From positions 124,001-188,000 of the forward strand of contig NZ_VFUA01000001.1 in the NCBI RefSeq assembly GCF_006440735.1: a DNA stretch of 64,000 bases. Reading direction: 5' to 3'. This DNA comes from Mesorhizobium sp. B2-7-1 (GTDB lineage: Bacteria; Pseudomonadota; Alphaproteobacteria; Rhizobiales; Rhizobiaceae). The translations under genes were made by a program, and so were the position numbers. This document shows, one piece after another, positions 25,753 to 33,253 of the stretch. The number at the start of each line of letters is the position of its first letter. Position 1 is the first letter of the stretch. The notes under the pieces are model-generated. The model was not told where the DNA came from, ran no database searches, and saw nothing but the letters and a program-made list of their open reading frames with translations.

Positions 25753-27402
25753 ATGACACTATTCAGAAGCAATGGTGACCGGGTCCCGGCCGCCATCGAA
25801 GCGATGGCCGAGGAGGCGCGGGCGGGCCGTGTCGACCGGCGTGAATTCCTGGCGCTGGCCAGCGCCTTCGGCGCATCGACGGCTTTCGCCTATGGCATGC
25901 TCGGCCTTGCCGCGCCGACCAAGGCGCTCGCCGACGAACCCAAGAAGGGCGGAACGCTGCACGTCGCGATGTCGGTCAAGGCGCAGAAGGATCCGCGCAC
26001 CTACGACTGGACGGAGATGGCGAACGTCACCCGCACCTGGCTGGAGCCGTTGGTGCGCTACACCCACCAGTTCACCTTCGAGCCGGTGCTGCTCGAAAGC
26101 TGGGACGTCAATGACGACGCCACCGAATACACGCTGCATCTGCGCAAGGGCGTGACCTGGAACAATGGCGATGCCTTCAACGCCGATGACGTGGTCGCCA
26201 ATCTGAACCGCTGGTGCGAGAAGGGGGCTTCCGGCAATTCCATGGCCGCCCGCGTCGGCGCGCTGATCGACACCAAGACCGGCAAGGCCAAGGATGGGGC
26301 GATCACCAAGGTCGACGACCACACGGTCAAGCTGAAGCTCAACGAACCCGACATCGCCATCATCCCCGGCTTCACCGACTATCCGGCGCTGGTCGTGCAC
26401 CGCGACTTCGACAAGGATGGCGCCGATCCGATCAAGAAGCCGGTCGGCACCGGAGCTTTCGAGCTGGTGTCTTATTCGGTGGGGTCGAAGGCGGTGGTCA
26501 AGCGCCGCGAGAACGGCAAGTGGTGGGGCGGCGAAGCACCGCTCGACGGTGTGGAGTTCATCGACTACGGCACCGACTTCAACGCCACGCTCAATGCCTT
26601 CGATTCCGGCGAGATCGATCTCGATTTCGAGACGCCGGCCGATTTCATCGACCCCCTCGACAAGATGGATCTGGTGAAATCGGAGGTCGCGACGGCGACC
26701 ACGCTCGTTGCCCGCACCAACGTCACGCACAAGCCCTATGACGACAAACGGGTGCGCAACGCGCTGCAGATGGCGGTCGACAACAACCAGGTCATGCAGC
26801 TTGGCTACAACGGCCGCGGCACGGTCGGCGAGAACCATCACGTCAGCCCGATCCATCCCGAATACTACCCGCTGCCCAAGAAGGAACGTGACGCCGCCGG
26901 CGCCAAGAAGCTGATGGCCGATGCTGGCCAAGCCGACTTCGAGCATGAGCTGATCACGGTCGAGGACGAATGGCAGAAGAACAGCGGCGACGCCATCGCC
27001 GGCCAGTTGCGCGACGCCGGCATCAAGGTGAAGCGCACGGTGCTGCCTGGTTCGACCTTCTGGAACGACTGGACGAAATATCCTTATTCCATGACGATCT
27101 GGTACATGCGCCCGCTGGGCGTGCAGGTGCTGGCGCTCGGCTACCGCACCGGCGAGGCCTGGAACGAGACGGCCTATTCCAATCCGGAGTTCGACGCCAA
27201 GCTCAAGGACGCGCTGTCGCAGATCGACGTCGCCAAGCGCAAGGAGGTGATGAAGGACGTCGAGGCGATCCTGCAGGACTCCGGCGTCATCATCCAGCCG
27301 TTCTGGCAGAAGCTCTACTGCCACATGAATAAGAAGGTGAAGAACTATTCGATGCACCAGACCTATGAAATGGACTTCCAGAACGTCTGGCTGGATGCCT
27401 GA
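25753..27402 (+). CDS. ABC transporter substrate-binding protein, family 5, Tat-exported
   Basis: 549 residues from ATG 25753 with GGGAGAAAG just upstream; a farther start at 25705 is unlikely. The N-terminus has a twin-arginine signal ([14 protein letters not shown], Arg29-Arg30) and a cleavage region near [10 protein letters not shown]. The mature part is an SBP_bac_5 (peptide/nickel/opine) protein: [19 protein letters not shown] and [20 protein letters not shown]. It would capture a solute in the periplasm. No permease or ATPase gene is next to it. Linkage to the mttB-type gene (64 bases upstream) suggests a methylated amine or peptide ligand, which is inferred. Confidence 0.88.
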   Translation: MTLFRSNGDRVPAAIEAMAEEARAGRVDRREFLALASAFGASTAFAYGMLGLAAPTKALADEPKKGGTLHVAMSVKAQKDPRTYDWTEMANVTRTWLEPLVRYTHQFTFEPVLLESWDVNDDATEYTLHLRKGVTWNNGDAFNADDVVANLNRWCEKGASGNSMAARVGALIDTKTGKAKDGAITKVDDHTVKLKLNEPDIAIIPGFTDYPALVVHRDFDKDGADPIKKPVGTGAFELVSYSVGSKAVVKRRENGKWWGGEAPLDGVEFIDYGTDFNATLNAFDSGEIDLDFETPADFIDPLDKMDLVKSEVATATTLVARTNVTHKPYDDKRVRNALQMAVDNNQVMQLGYNGRGTVGENHHVSPIHPEYYPLPKKERDAAGAKKLMADAGQADFEHELITVEDEWQKNSGDAIAGQLRDAGIKVKRTVLPGSTFWNDWTKYPYSMTIWYMRPLGVQVLALGYRTGEAWNETAYSNPEFDAKLKDALSQIDVAKRKEVMKDVEAILQDSGVIIQPFWQKLYCHMNKKVKNYSMHQTYEMDFQNVWLDA

Positions 27403-27430
27403 GCGCGCCTGGACTTCATGAGCCGCAAAA

Positions 27431-27509
27431 AAGCCGATATGCAGGATGCGTGGTGGCAAGATCGCCACCACGCCGCCGAACCTCCGGAGATCCTGCATGA
27501 AGCCGATAT
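27431..27509 (+). promoter_or_regulatory. Leader hairpins that enclose a start codon, flanked by a direct repeat
   Basis: AAGCCGATAT occurs at 27431-27440 and again at 27500-27509. ATGCAGGAT (27439-27447) pairs with ATCCTGCAT (27490-27498), whose last two bases belong to the start codon of the next gene. Inside is a perfect hairpin, GCGTGGTGGC (27448-27457) with GCCACCACGC (27464-27473). The Shine-Dalgarno GGAG (27485-27488) is also enclosed. The structure could terminate the upstream transcript or mask the start. Confidence 0.65.
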
Positions 27510-27970
27510 TGCTTGCCGCTGCCATGTCGATTGCCTTGCCCGGCGCCGTGCTGGCCGGGCCGGCGTCCAACACCGTGAAGTTCTTCTACGTGCCCGAGGT
27601 GAAGTTCGAGGCGGACGCCAAATACCGCGATCGCTTCACTGAGCCGGTCACCAAGCTGTTCGAGGCCAACGACAAGGCGCAGAAGGAGAAGCCCGACGAG
27701 GTGTCCTGCATCGACTTCGATCCAGGCCTCGACGCTCAGGATTTCGATCAGAAGACCCTGTCGAAGACGCTGAAGCTCACCGAGACCGTCAATGACGACA
27801 CCGCCGAGGTGACGGCGAGCTTCAATCTTTTCCCGGAAGGCGATGACTCCAAACGCGAAATGGTGTGGTCGCTGAAGAAAATGGACGGCAAGTGGAAGAT
27901 CGCCGACATCACCTCAAAGACCAGCGACTGGAAGCTCAGCGCGCTGGAATGCGGCGCCTCGCCGGAGTGA
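27497..27970 (+). CDS. Small secreted protein, DUF3828-like, first of a paralogous pair
   Basis: 157 residues from ATG 27497 (GGAG upstream). Signal peptide MKPILLAAAMSIALPGAVLA, cut before GPASN. The mature domain runs VKFFYVPEV, a conserved ECIDFDP-like CIDFDPGLD, VTASFNLF, and MVWSLKKMDGKWKIADI with a C-terminal LSALEC. Two cysteines (one central, one near the end) could form a disulfide. The layout matches the next gene and resembles DUF3828 (NTF2-like) periplasmic proteins, but the family call is tentative. The start is enclosed in an RNA stem described at 27431-27509. Confidence 0.65.
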   Translation: MKPILLAAAMSIALPGAVLAGPASNTVKFFYVPEVKFEADAKYRDRFTEPVTKLFEANDKAQKEKPDEVSCIDFDPGLDAQDFDQKTLSKTLKLTETVNDDTAEVTASFNLFPEGDDSKREMVWSLKKMDGKWKIADITSKTSDWKLSALECGASPE

Positions 27971-27974
27971 CGCC

Positions 27975-28577
27975 GTGCTTCGCCGTCTCGTCGTCGCGCT
28001 GTCGAGCTTGTCGATGCTGGTCGCGGGGCTGAACGGCGCCGTCTCGGCGCAGGGGCTCTTCGGCGCGCCGCCAAAAGCCTCATCCGGCGACAATGCGCCG
28101 GCAGAGTCGCCGCCTGCGGTCGACACGTTGCCGCCAGCCGCCGCAGCGCCGGAAAACAAGCCGGTCGAACTGCCACCCCCTGCGCCTGTCCTGCCCGGAT
28201 CGCCGACCGCGCTGGTGAAGCCGTTCTATGAGCATCTCGGGCTGGAGCTCGATCCGGCCCAGCGCAAGAACTTCATCGACCCGGCCAAGACCGTGCTCGA
28301 CAAGAGCGATGCGTTGCGCGCCTCGGGACAGGGCGAGTGCCTCGACCCCAACATGGCGCTCGACAATGCCAACTATGACAAGCTCGCCATCGACAAGAGC
28401 TTGCGGACGATCGAGGCCGTCAATGGCGACCAGGCCAAGGTGGTGGTCGCCTTCGTCGTCGAGGGCCATCAGCACCGGCTGGAATGGAAGCTGAAGAAGG
28501 TCGGCGGCGGCTGGAAGGTCTCCGACCTTCTGTCGGTGACCGGCGAATGGGCGTTGAGCCAATACCAGTGCGAGTGA
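27975..28577 (+). CDS. Secreted protein with Pro-rich linker, paralogue of the preceding gene
   Basis: 200 residues from GTG 27975, four bases after the previous stop, so coupled. Signal peptide MLRRLVVALSSLSMLVAGLN ending in VSAQ. Next comes a Pro/Ala-rich linker of about 45 residues, then a domain like the preceding protein: VKPFYEHLGLELD, ECLDPNMALDNANYD, VVVAFVVEGHQHRLEWKLKK and VGGGWKVSDL, ending QYQCE. The paired Cys positions agree between the two paralogues. Probably both are periplasmic. Function is unknown. Confidence 0.65.
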   Translation: MLRRLVVALSSLSMLVAGLNGAVSAQGLFGAPPKASSGDNAPAESPPAVDTLPPAAAAPENKPVELPPPAPVLPGSPTALVKPFYEHLGLELDPAQRKNFIDPAKTVLDKSDALRASGQGECLDPNMALDNANYDKLAIDKSLRTIEAVNGDQAKVVVAFVVEGHQHRLEWKLKKVGGGWKVSDLLSVTGEWALSQYQCE

Positions 28578-28591
28578 CGATGGCGGTCCGC

Positions 28592-29053
28592 TCAACCGCG
28601 CCCGCGATAGGGCGCAACGCCGGTATCCGGCAGCCATACGTCCTTGGGTGGCGCGCCGGTCTGCCAGAACACGTCGATCGGGATGCCGCCGCGCGGGAAC
28701 CAGTAGCCGCCGACGCGCAGCCAGAGCGGCTTCGTCGCCTCCACGATGCGGCGGCCGATCATGACGGTGCATTCCTCATGGAAGGCGCCGTGGTTGCGGA
28801 ACGAGGTCATGAACAGCTTCAGCGACTTCGATTCCACCAGCGTCTTGTCGGGCGCGTAGTCGATGACGATGTGGGCGAAGTCGGGCTGGCCGGTGACCGG
28901 GCAGAGCGAGGTGAATTCGGGGCAGGTGAAGCGCACGATCGCCGGCGGGCCGTCGCCGCGCTGGAACGGCACGGCCTCCAGGACTGCCTGTTCCGGGCTC
29001 TGTGGCGGCTCGACGTGCTTGCCGAGCTGGGTAAGGTTCTTGGCGTCAGTCAT
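28592..29053 (-). CDS. queF: NADPH-dependent 7-cyano-7-deazaguanine reductase (preQ0 reductase)
   Basis: 153 residues from ATG 29053 (AAGGAG upstream), the short YkvM-type QueF. The catalytic Cys lies in [13 protein letters not shown] and the NADPH/substrate motif is [16 protein letters not shown], followed by [11 protein letters not shown]. It reduces preQ0 to preQ1 in queuosine tRNA modification. No other que gene is in the window and I saw no preQ1 riboswitch in the 137 bases upstream. It lies divergent to the flavin oxidoreductase and convergent with the secreted pair. Confidence 0.95.
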   Translation of the reverse strand: MTDAKNLTQLGKHVEPPQSPEQAVLEAVPFQRGDGPPAIVRFTCPEFTSLCPVTGQPDFAHIVIDYAPDKTLVESKSLKLFMTSFRNHGAFHEECTVMIGRRIVEATKPLWLRVGGYWFPRGGIPIDVFWQTGAPPKDVWLPDTGVAPYRGRG

Positions 29054-29190
29054 CAGTGGCTCCTTGCCGCCGGTGCGAAGCGCGGTTCGCGAGTGGCGGG
29101 CGTGAAACGAAGAACGAAGAAGGCACCGCAATTCTTTCCGGGCGGCACGTTTAGCCGCTCATTAGCACAATTTGAAACGGCAGGAAGAAG

Positions 29191-31236
29191 ATGACCAGCA
29201 ACGACCCGCTTCTCCAACCTTACCAGCTCAAGCACCTGACGCTGAAGAACCGGGTGATGTCGACCAGCCATGAGCCGGCCTATTCCGAGGACGGCATGCC
29301 AAAGGAGCGCTACCGGCTCTACCACGCCGAGAAGGCCAAAGGCGGCATGGCGCTGACCATGACGGCTGGATCGGCGATCGTTTCGCGCGACAGCCCGGCC
29401 GCCTTCGGCAACCTGCATGTCTATGACGACAGGATCGTTCCATGGCTCGCCGAACTGGCGGATTCCTGCCATGAGCATGACTGCAAGGTGATGATCCAGA
29501 TCACCCATCTCGGCCGCCGCACCGGCTGGAACAAGGCCGACTGGCTGCCGGTGCTGTCGGCCTCGCCTGTGCGCGAGCCAGCGCACCGCGCTTTCCCGAA
29601 GACCATCGAGGAATGGGACATCGAGCGCATCGTCGCCGACTATGCTTCGGCCGCGCAACGCTGCCAGGCGGCCGGCCTCGACGGCATCGAATTCGAATCC
29701 TACGGCCATCTGATGGACGGCTTCTGGTCGCCGCTCACCAACCACCGCGACGACGAGTTCGGCGGCTCGCTCGACAACCGGCTGCGCTTCACCGACATGG
29801 TGCTCGATGCCGTGCGCGCCGCCGTCGGCGAGAAATTCATCGTTGGCATCCGCATGGTCGCCGATGAGGATTTCGAAAAGGGCATCTCGAAGGAGGTAGG
29901 CGTCGAGATCGCCAGGCGGCTCGCCAATTCCGGCAAAGTCGATTTCCTCAACATCATCCGCGGCACGATCGAGACCGACGCATCGCTGACCAAGGTGATC
30001 CCGGTGGCCGGCATGCGCTCGTCGCCGCATCTCGATTTCGCCGGCGAGGTGAGGGCGGCCACGAAGTTCCCGACCTTCCACGCGGCGCGCATTTCCGACG
30101 TCGCCACCGCCCGCCACGCCATCGCCACCGGCAAGCTCGACATGGTCGGCATGACGCGCGCCCATATCGCCGACCCGCATATCATCAAGAAGGTGATGGA
30201 AGGCCGCGAGCACGAGATCCGCCCTTGCGTCGGCGCCACCTATTGCCTCGACCGCATCTATGAAGGCGGCGAGGCGCTCTGCGTCCACAACGCCGCGACC
30301 GGGCGCGAGGCGACCGTTCCGCATATCATCGCCAAGAGCGAAGGACCGAAGAAGAAAGTCGTGGTGGTGGGCGCGGGCGCCGGCGGCCTGGAAGCCGCCC
30401 GTGTCGCGGCCGAACGCGGCCATCAGGTGACGGTGCTCGAAGCCTCCAGCCAGGCCGGCGGACAGGTGCGTTTGGCGACACAGAACCCGCGCCGCAAGGA
30501 GCTGATCGGCATCATCGACTGGCGGTTGGCCGAGCTCGACCGCCTCGGCGTCGAGATCCGCTACGACACCTGGGCCGAGAAGGACGACGTGCTGGCGCTG
30601 GCGCCGAACGTGGTGATCGTGGCCACAGGCGGCATGCCTCAGAACCCGCCGCTGACGGAAGGCGACAATCTCGTCACCTCGAGCTGGGACATCATGGCCG
30701 GAAGCGTCAAGCCGGCCGAGAACGTCCTGCTTTACGACGACAATGGCGGCCATCAGGGCATGGGCGCCGCCGAACTCATCGCCAACGGCGGCTCGAAGCT
30801 CGAGCTGGTCTCGCCGGAGCGTTTCTTCGCGCCGGAAATGGGCGGTCTGAACCACGTGCCCTATATGCGCGCCTTCCACGAAAAGGGCGTCACCGTCACC
30901 ATCAACACAAGGCTGCGCTCGGTTCGGCGCGAGGGCAACCAACTTATCGCCGAGCTGGCATCGGATTTCGCCGGCGGCTGGCGCGGCGAGCGGCGCGTCG
31001 ACCAAGTGGTGGTCGAGCATGGCACCGCGCCGCTCGATGACCTCTATCTGTCGCTCAAACCGCTGTCGAGGAATGCCGGCGCGGTCGATTATGAGCGGCT
31101 GGTGAGCGGCGGCGACATCTTCCCCACGCGCAATGCCGAAGGCGGTTTCGTGCTGTTTCGCATCGGCGACGCGGTCGCATCGCGCAACATCCACGCCGCC
31201 ATCTATGACGGCATCCGGTTCGGGATCAGGATCTGA
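29191..31236 (+). CDS. FMN/FAD oxidoreductase, N-methyl amino acid demethylase type (TMADH/DgcA-like)
   Basis: 681 residues. Residues about 1-340 are an old-yellow-enzyme barrel (LKNRVMSTSHEPAYSEDGMP, QITHLGRRTG, DDEFGGSLDNRLRF). An Fe-S segment with Cys346, Cys352 and Cys364 follows, then a Rossmann NAD/FAD domain starting VVVVGAGAGGLEAARVA near residue 388. The layout is that of trimethylamine dehydrogenase, dimethylglycine demethylase DgcA and N-methylproline demethylase. The position of the second of four Fe-S cysteines holds Ala349 (CVGATYC). With an mttB-type gene 3.5 kb away, a role in betaine or N-methylproline breakdown is likely but inferred. AGGAAG precedes ATG 29191. Confidence 0.85.
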   Translation: MTSNDPLLQPYQLKHLTLKNRVMSTSHEPAYSEDGMPKERYRLYHAEKAKGGMALTMTAGSAIVSRDSPAAFGNLHVYDDRIVPWLAELADSCHEHDCKVMIQITHLGRRTGWNKADWLPVLSASPVREPAHRAFPKTIEEWDIERIVADYASAAQRCQAAGLDGIEFESYGHLMDGFWSPLTNHRDDEFGGSLDNRLRFTDMVLDAVRAAVGEKFIVGIRMVADEDFEKGISKEVGVEIARRLANSGKVDFLNIIRGTIETDASLTKVIPVAGMRSSPHLDFAGEVRAATKFPTFHAARISDVATARHAIATGKLDMVGMTRAHIADPHIIKKVMEGREHEIRPCVGATYCLDRIYEGGEALCVHNAATGREATVPHIIAKSEGPKKKVVVVGAGAGGLEAARVAAERGHQVTVLEASSQAGGQVRLATQNPRRKELIGIIDWRLAELDRLGVEIRYDTWAEKDDVLALAPNVVIVATGGMPQNPPLTEGDNLVTSSWDIMAGSVKPAENVLLYDDNGGHQGMGAAELIANGGSKLELVSPERFFAPEMGGLNHVPYMRAFHEKGVTVTINTRLRSVRREGNQLIAELASDFAGGWRGERRVDQVVVEHGTAPLDDLYLSLKPLSRNAGAVDYERLVSGGDIFPTRNAEGGFVLFRIGDAVASRNIHAAIYDGIRFGIRI

Positions 31237-31244
31237 TTGGACAA

Positions 31245-31268
31245 GGCATGATCGAAAGAGATCATGCC
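31245..31268. terminator. Hairpin after the oxidoreductase gene
   Basis: GGCATGATC (31245-31253) and GATCATGCC (31260-31268) form a perfect 9 bp stem with loop GAAAGA, eight bases past the stop. An A-rich stretch, not T, follows. The GCATGATC arm resembles the mosaic repeat modules elsewhere, so it may be a repeat fragment serving as terminator. Confidence 0.5.
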
Positions 31269-31368
31269 CAAACGAAAAAAGACGCGCAACGGGCCGTTGC
31301 AAGGAGAGCCACCTGCCGCTTCGGTCCGTTGTGCGCCGCGCCCGGTCGGGTTCGCCGGCCGTGCGATT

Positions 31369-31776
31369 TCAAAACAGCTTGGCAGTCGCCATGCAAAACA
31401 CGGTGATGATGAGCAGCCCGCCGGCGATGCGTTCGCCCCTGGTCATTTTCGCCCGCAGCCCAGTCTGCGTCGCTTGGTCGGCGCCGGCCAACTGCCTGCT
31501 GGCGGAAGCCACAAGCGCGCCCTGCACGCCGGCGGCGATCAGCGCTGTCAAAATGCCGAGCGCGAGCACCTTCTCCATCGGGCCGAAAGCGCCCTCATGG
31601 AAGAAATACCAAAGCAGCAAACCAGTCAGAAACACCACGCCGGAGGCGCCGAGTTGCGGCCGGATAAAGCGCTCCGCCTTGATCTCAGGATCGCGGGCAA
31701 CAGCGATGGTCGTGCCGGCCCAGAAGACGCCGGCCATCACATGCAGGCCGATGGTGACGATGTAGACATATTGCAT
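31369..31776 (-). CDS. Small four-helix membrane protein of unknown function
   Basis: 135 residues from ATG 31776, with GAGAGGAA upstream; an in-frame ATG at 31833 would add a non-hydrophobic leader. Four hydrophobic helices: YVYIVTIGLHVMAGVFWAGT, ASGVVFLTGLLLWYFF, VLALGILTALIAAGVQGALV and IAGGLLIITVFCMATAKLF. HVMAGVFWAG near the start recalls CopD/DUF2269-type membrane proteins, but I do not assign a family. It is divergent from a MarR gene, with a palindromic operator between, and so probably repressed by it. Confidence 0.75.
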   Translation of the reverse strand: MQYVYIVTIGLHVMAGVFWAGTTIAVARDPEIKAERFIRPQLGASGVVFLTGLLLWYFFHEGAFGPMEKVLALGILTALIAAGVQGALVASASRQLAGADQATQTGLRAKMTRGERIAGGLLIITVFCMATAKLF

Positions 31777-31843
31777 GACTGCATTCCTCTCTGCCACCCG
31801 CCGTGCCTCGCAGTCGTGTTGCGACGCCATCAATAGGACAAAG

Positions 31844-31864
31844 TTAGATATCTAATGATTAGAT
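31844..31864. promoter_or_regulatory. Overlapping palindromes, probable MarR operator
   Basis: TTAGATATCTAA (31844-31855) is a perfect 12 bp palindrome. It overlaps ATCTAATGATTAGAT (31850-31864), an inverted repeat of seven-base arms around one G. The site is AT-rich in a GC-rich genome and lies between the small membrane protein and the MarR gene, 67 and 54 bases from their starts. Confidence 0.7.
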
Positions 31865-31918
31865 GTCAATGCATAGAGCCGAGTTCCACCTTGCCATTGC
31901 ATGCTCTACTGTCACGTC

Positions 31919-32437
31919 ATGACACCGTTTGACCGCCCGCCCGTCGGCATGAATCTCGCCCGCACCTCGAAAGTGGTGGCGCAGGCTTTCGATGCTGCCA
32001 TGGCCGAAGCAGGCGGCACGCTGCCGGTCTGGCTGACCCTGCTGTCGGTCAAGTCCAAGGAACTGGCCAACCAGCGTGAGCTTGCCGGCATGATCGGCAT
32101 CCAGGGCGCGACGCTGACGCATCACCTCAACGCCATGGAAGCGCAAGGGTTGCTGACGCGCCGCCGCGATCCTGAAAACCGCAGGGTCCATCAGGTGGCG
32201 CTGACCGAGTCCGGCGAAGCGCTGTTCGAAAAGCTTCGTCTCGCGGCCGTCGCCTTCGACAAGCGGCTGCGGGCCGGTATTCCCGACGACAGGCTGGCGG
32301 AATTCGCCGAGATGTTGGCGTCGCTGCGGGCGAACGTCGAAGCGTCGAGCTTCGGACGTTTGCTGGCATCTTTCCCCGGTGACGAGAACGACATCCCGCC
32401 TCGCCCTGGCGGGCCGGCTCGCGCAATCAAGTCATGA
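31919..32437 (+). CDS. MarR-family transcriptional regulator
   Basis: 172 residues from ATG 31919; an earlier ATG at 31901 is possible. Winged helix: NQRELAGMIGIQGATLTHHL, then EAQGLLTRRRDPENRRVHQVALT with the DPxNRR wing typical of MarR. Dimer helices lie at both ends. It faces the small membrane-protein gene across an AT-rich double palindrome, which it likely binds. The ligand is unknown. The gene ends four bases before the convergent deacetylase stop. Confidence 0.88.
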   Translation: MTPFDRPPVGMNLARTSKVVAQAFDAAMAEAGGTLPVWLTLLSVKSKELANQRELAGMIGIQGATLTHHLNAMEAQGLLTRRRDPENRRVHQVALTESGEALFEKLRLAAVAFDKRLRAGIPDDRLAEFAEMLASLRANVEASSFGRLLASFPGDENDIPPRPGGPARAIKS

Positions 32438-32441
32438 TCTT

Positions 32442-33182
32442 CTAGCGATCGTAACCCGCTATCGCGCCGAAGGCGTAGCGGCGCAGCCTCAGCGCCGCGA
32501 TCAACGCCGTCAGCTGGGCCTTGCCGTTGAAGGTGTCCTGGAACATCTCGTCATGCATGAGCAGGATCAGCTTGTTCGGCTTGGCGAAATGGCCGTAGCC
32601 GAACAGATGGTCGATCTCGCTGACCAGGTGGTCGACGCTCTGCACCGGCTTGCCGCTGTCCTCATGCACCCATTCGTGATCCCAGCCATAGAGCCAGAAG
32701 CCCGACGCCGCGACGAATTCGTAGTCCGGATCCTCGCGGCCGGCCTGCGCCAGCCCCAGCGAATTGTCGTTCTTCGAATAGCTGGGCAATCTGAAAACAT
32801 TGCGCCCCGGCAACCGGGCATCCACGGCAGGCTTCAAGCCGAGCACGGTATTGGCCCTGAGCATGTCGGCGACCACGCCCTCGGTGTCGCCGTAGAAATG
32901 CCGGTAGTGGTTATAGGCGTGGCTATAGCTGTGGTTGCCGATCATCACCAGCGGCATCGATTTCGCCCGCTGCAGCAGCGCCCGATTGGTGGCGTTGGCC
33001 TCGGCATGCATGCCGACCATGAACAAAGTCGCCGGCACCTGCTCGGCCTGCAGCACGTCGAGAATGTTGCTGGTGCCGTTCAACGGACCGTCGTCGAAGG
33101 TGAGATAGATGGTGCGGTCGGCGGCCAAAGCCGGCGACACGACAAGCAGCAGCAGGAACGGCAATATGAAACGAAGCGGCAT
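32442..33182 (-). CDS. Secreted polysaccharide deacetylase (NodB-like)
   Basis: 246 residues from ATG 33182, with a signal peptide MPLRFILPFLLLLVVSPALA. NodB-domain motifs: TIYLTFDDGPLNGTS (catalytic DD), NHSYSHAYNH (metal-binding histidines), and an RLPSYS block in place of the usual RPPxG. The 3' catalytic His appears in LILLMHDEM. Such enzymes remove N-acetyl groups from chitin-like, peptidoglycan or exopolysaccharide substrates in the periplasm or outside. The substrate is not known. It is 71 bases downstream of the GGDEF-EAL gene on the same strand, so c-di-GMP and glycan modification may be linked. Confidence 0.87.
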   Translation of the reverse strand: MPLRFILPFLLLLVVSPALAADRTIYLTFDDGPLNGTSNILDVLQAEQVPATLFMVGMHAEANATNRALLQRAKSMPLVMIGNHSYSHAYNHYRHFYGDTEGVVADMLRANTVLGLKPAVDARLPGRNVFRLPSYSKNDNSLGLAQAGREDPDYEFVAASGFWLYGWDHEWVHEDSGKPVQSVDHLVSEIDHLFGYGHFAKPNKLILLMHDEMFQDTFNGKAQLTALIAALRLRRYAFGAIAGYDR

Positions 33183-33253
33183 CCGCGAGGTCCGGTTGCG
33201 ATCAGATAGGCCGCCACGCCCGCCCGGTTGTGTCAAGTTTGTCGACGTTCTTG

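Noticed and set aside
29054..29190. preQ1 riboswitch upstream of queF
   Set aside because: I found no convincing pseudoknot or conserved preQ1 aptamer sequence in these bases.
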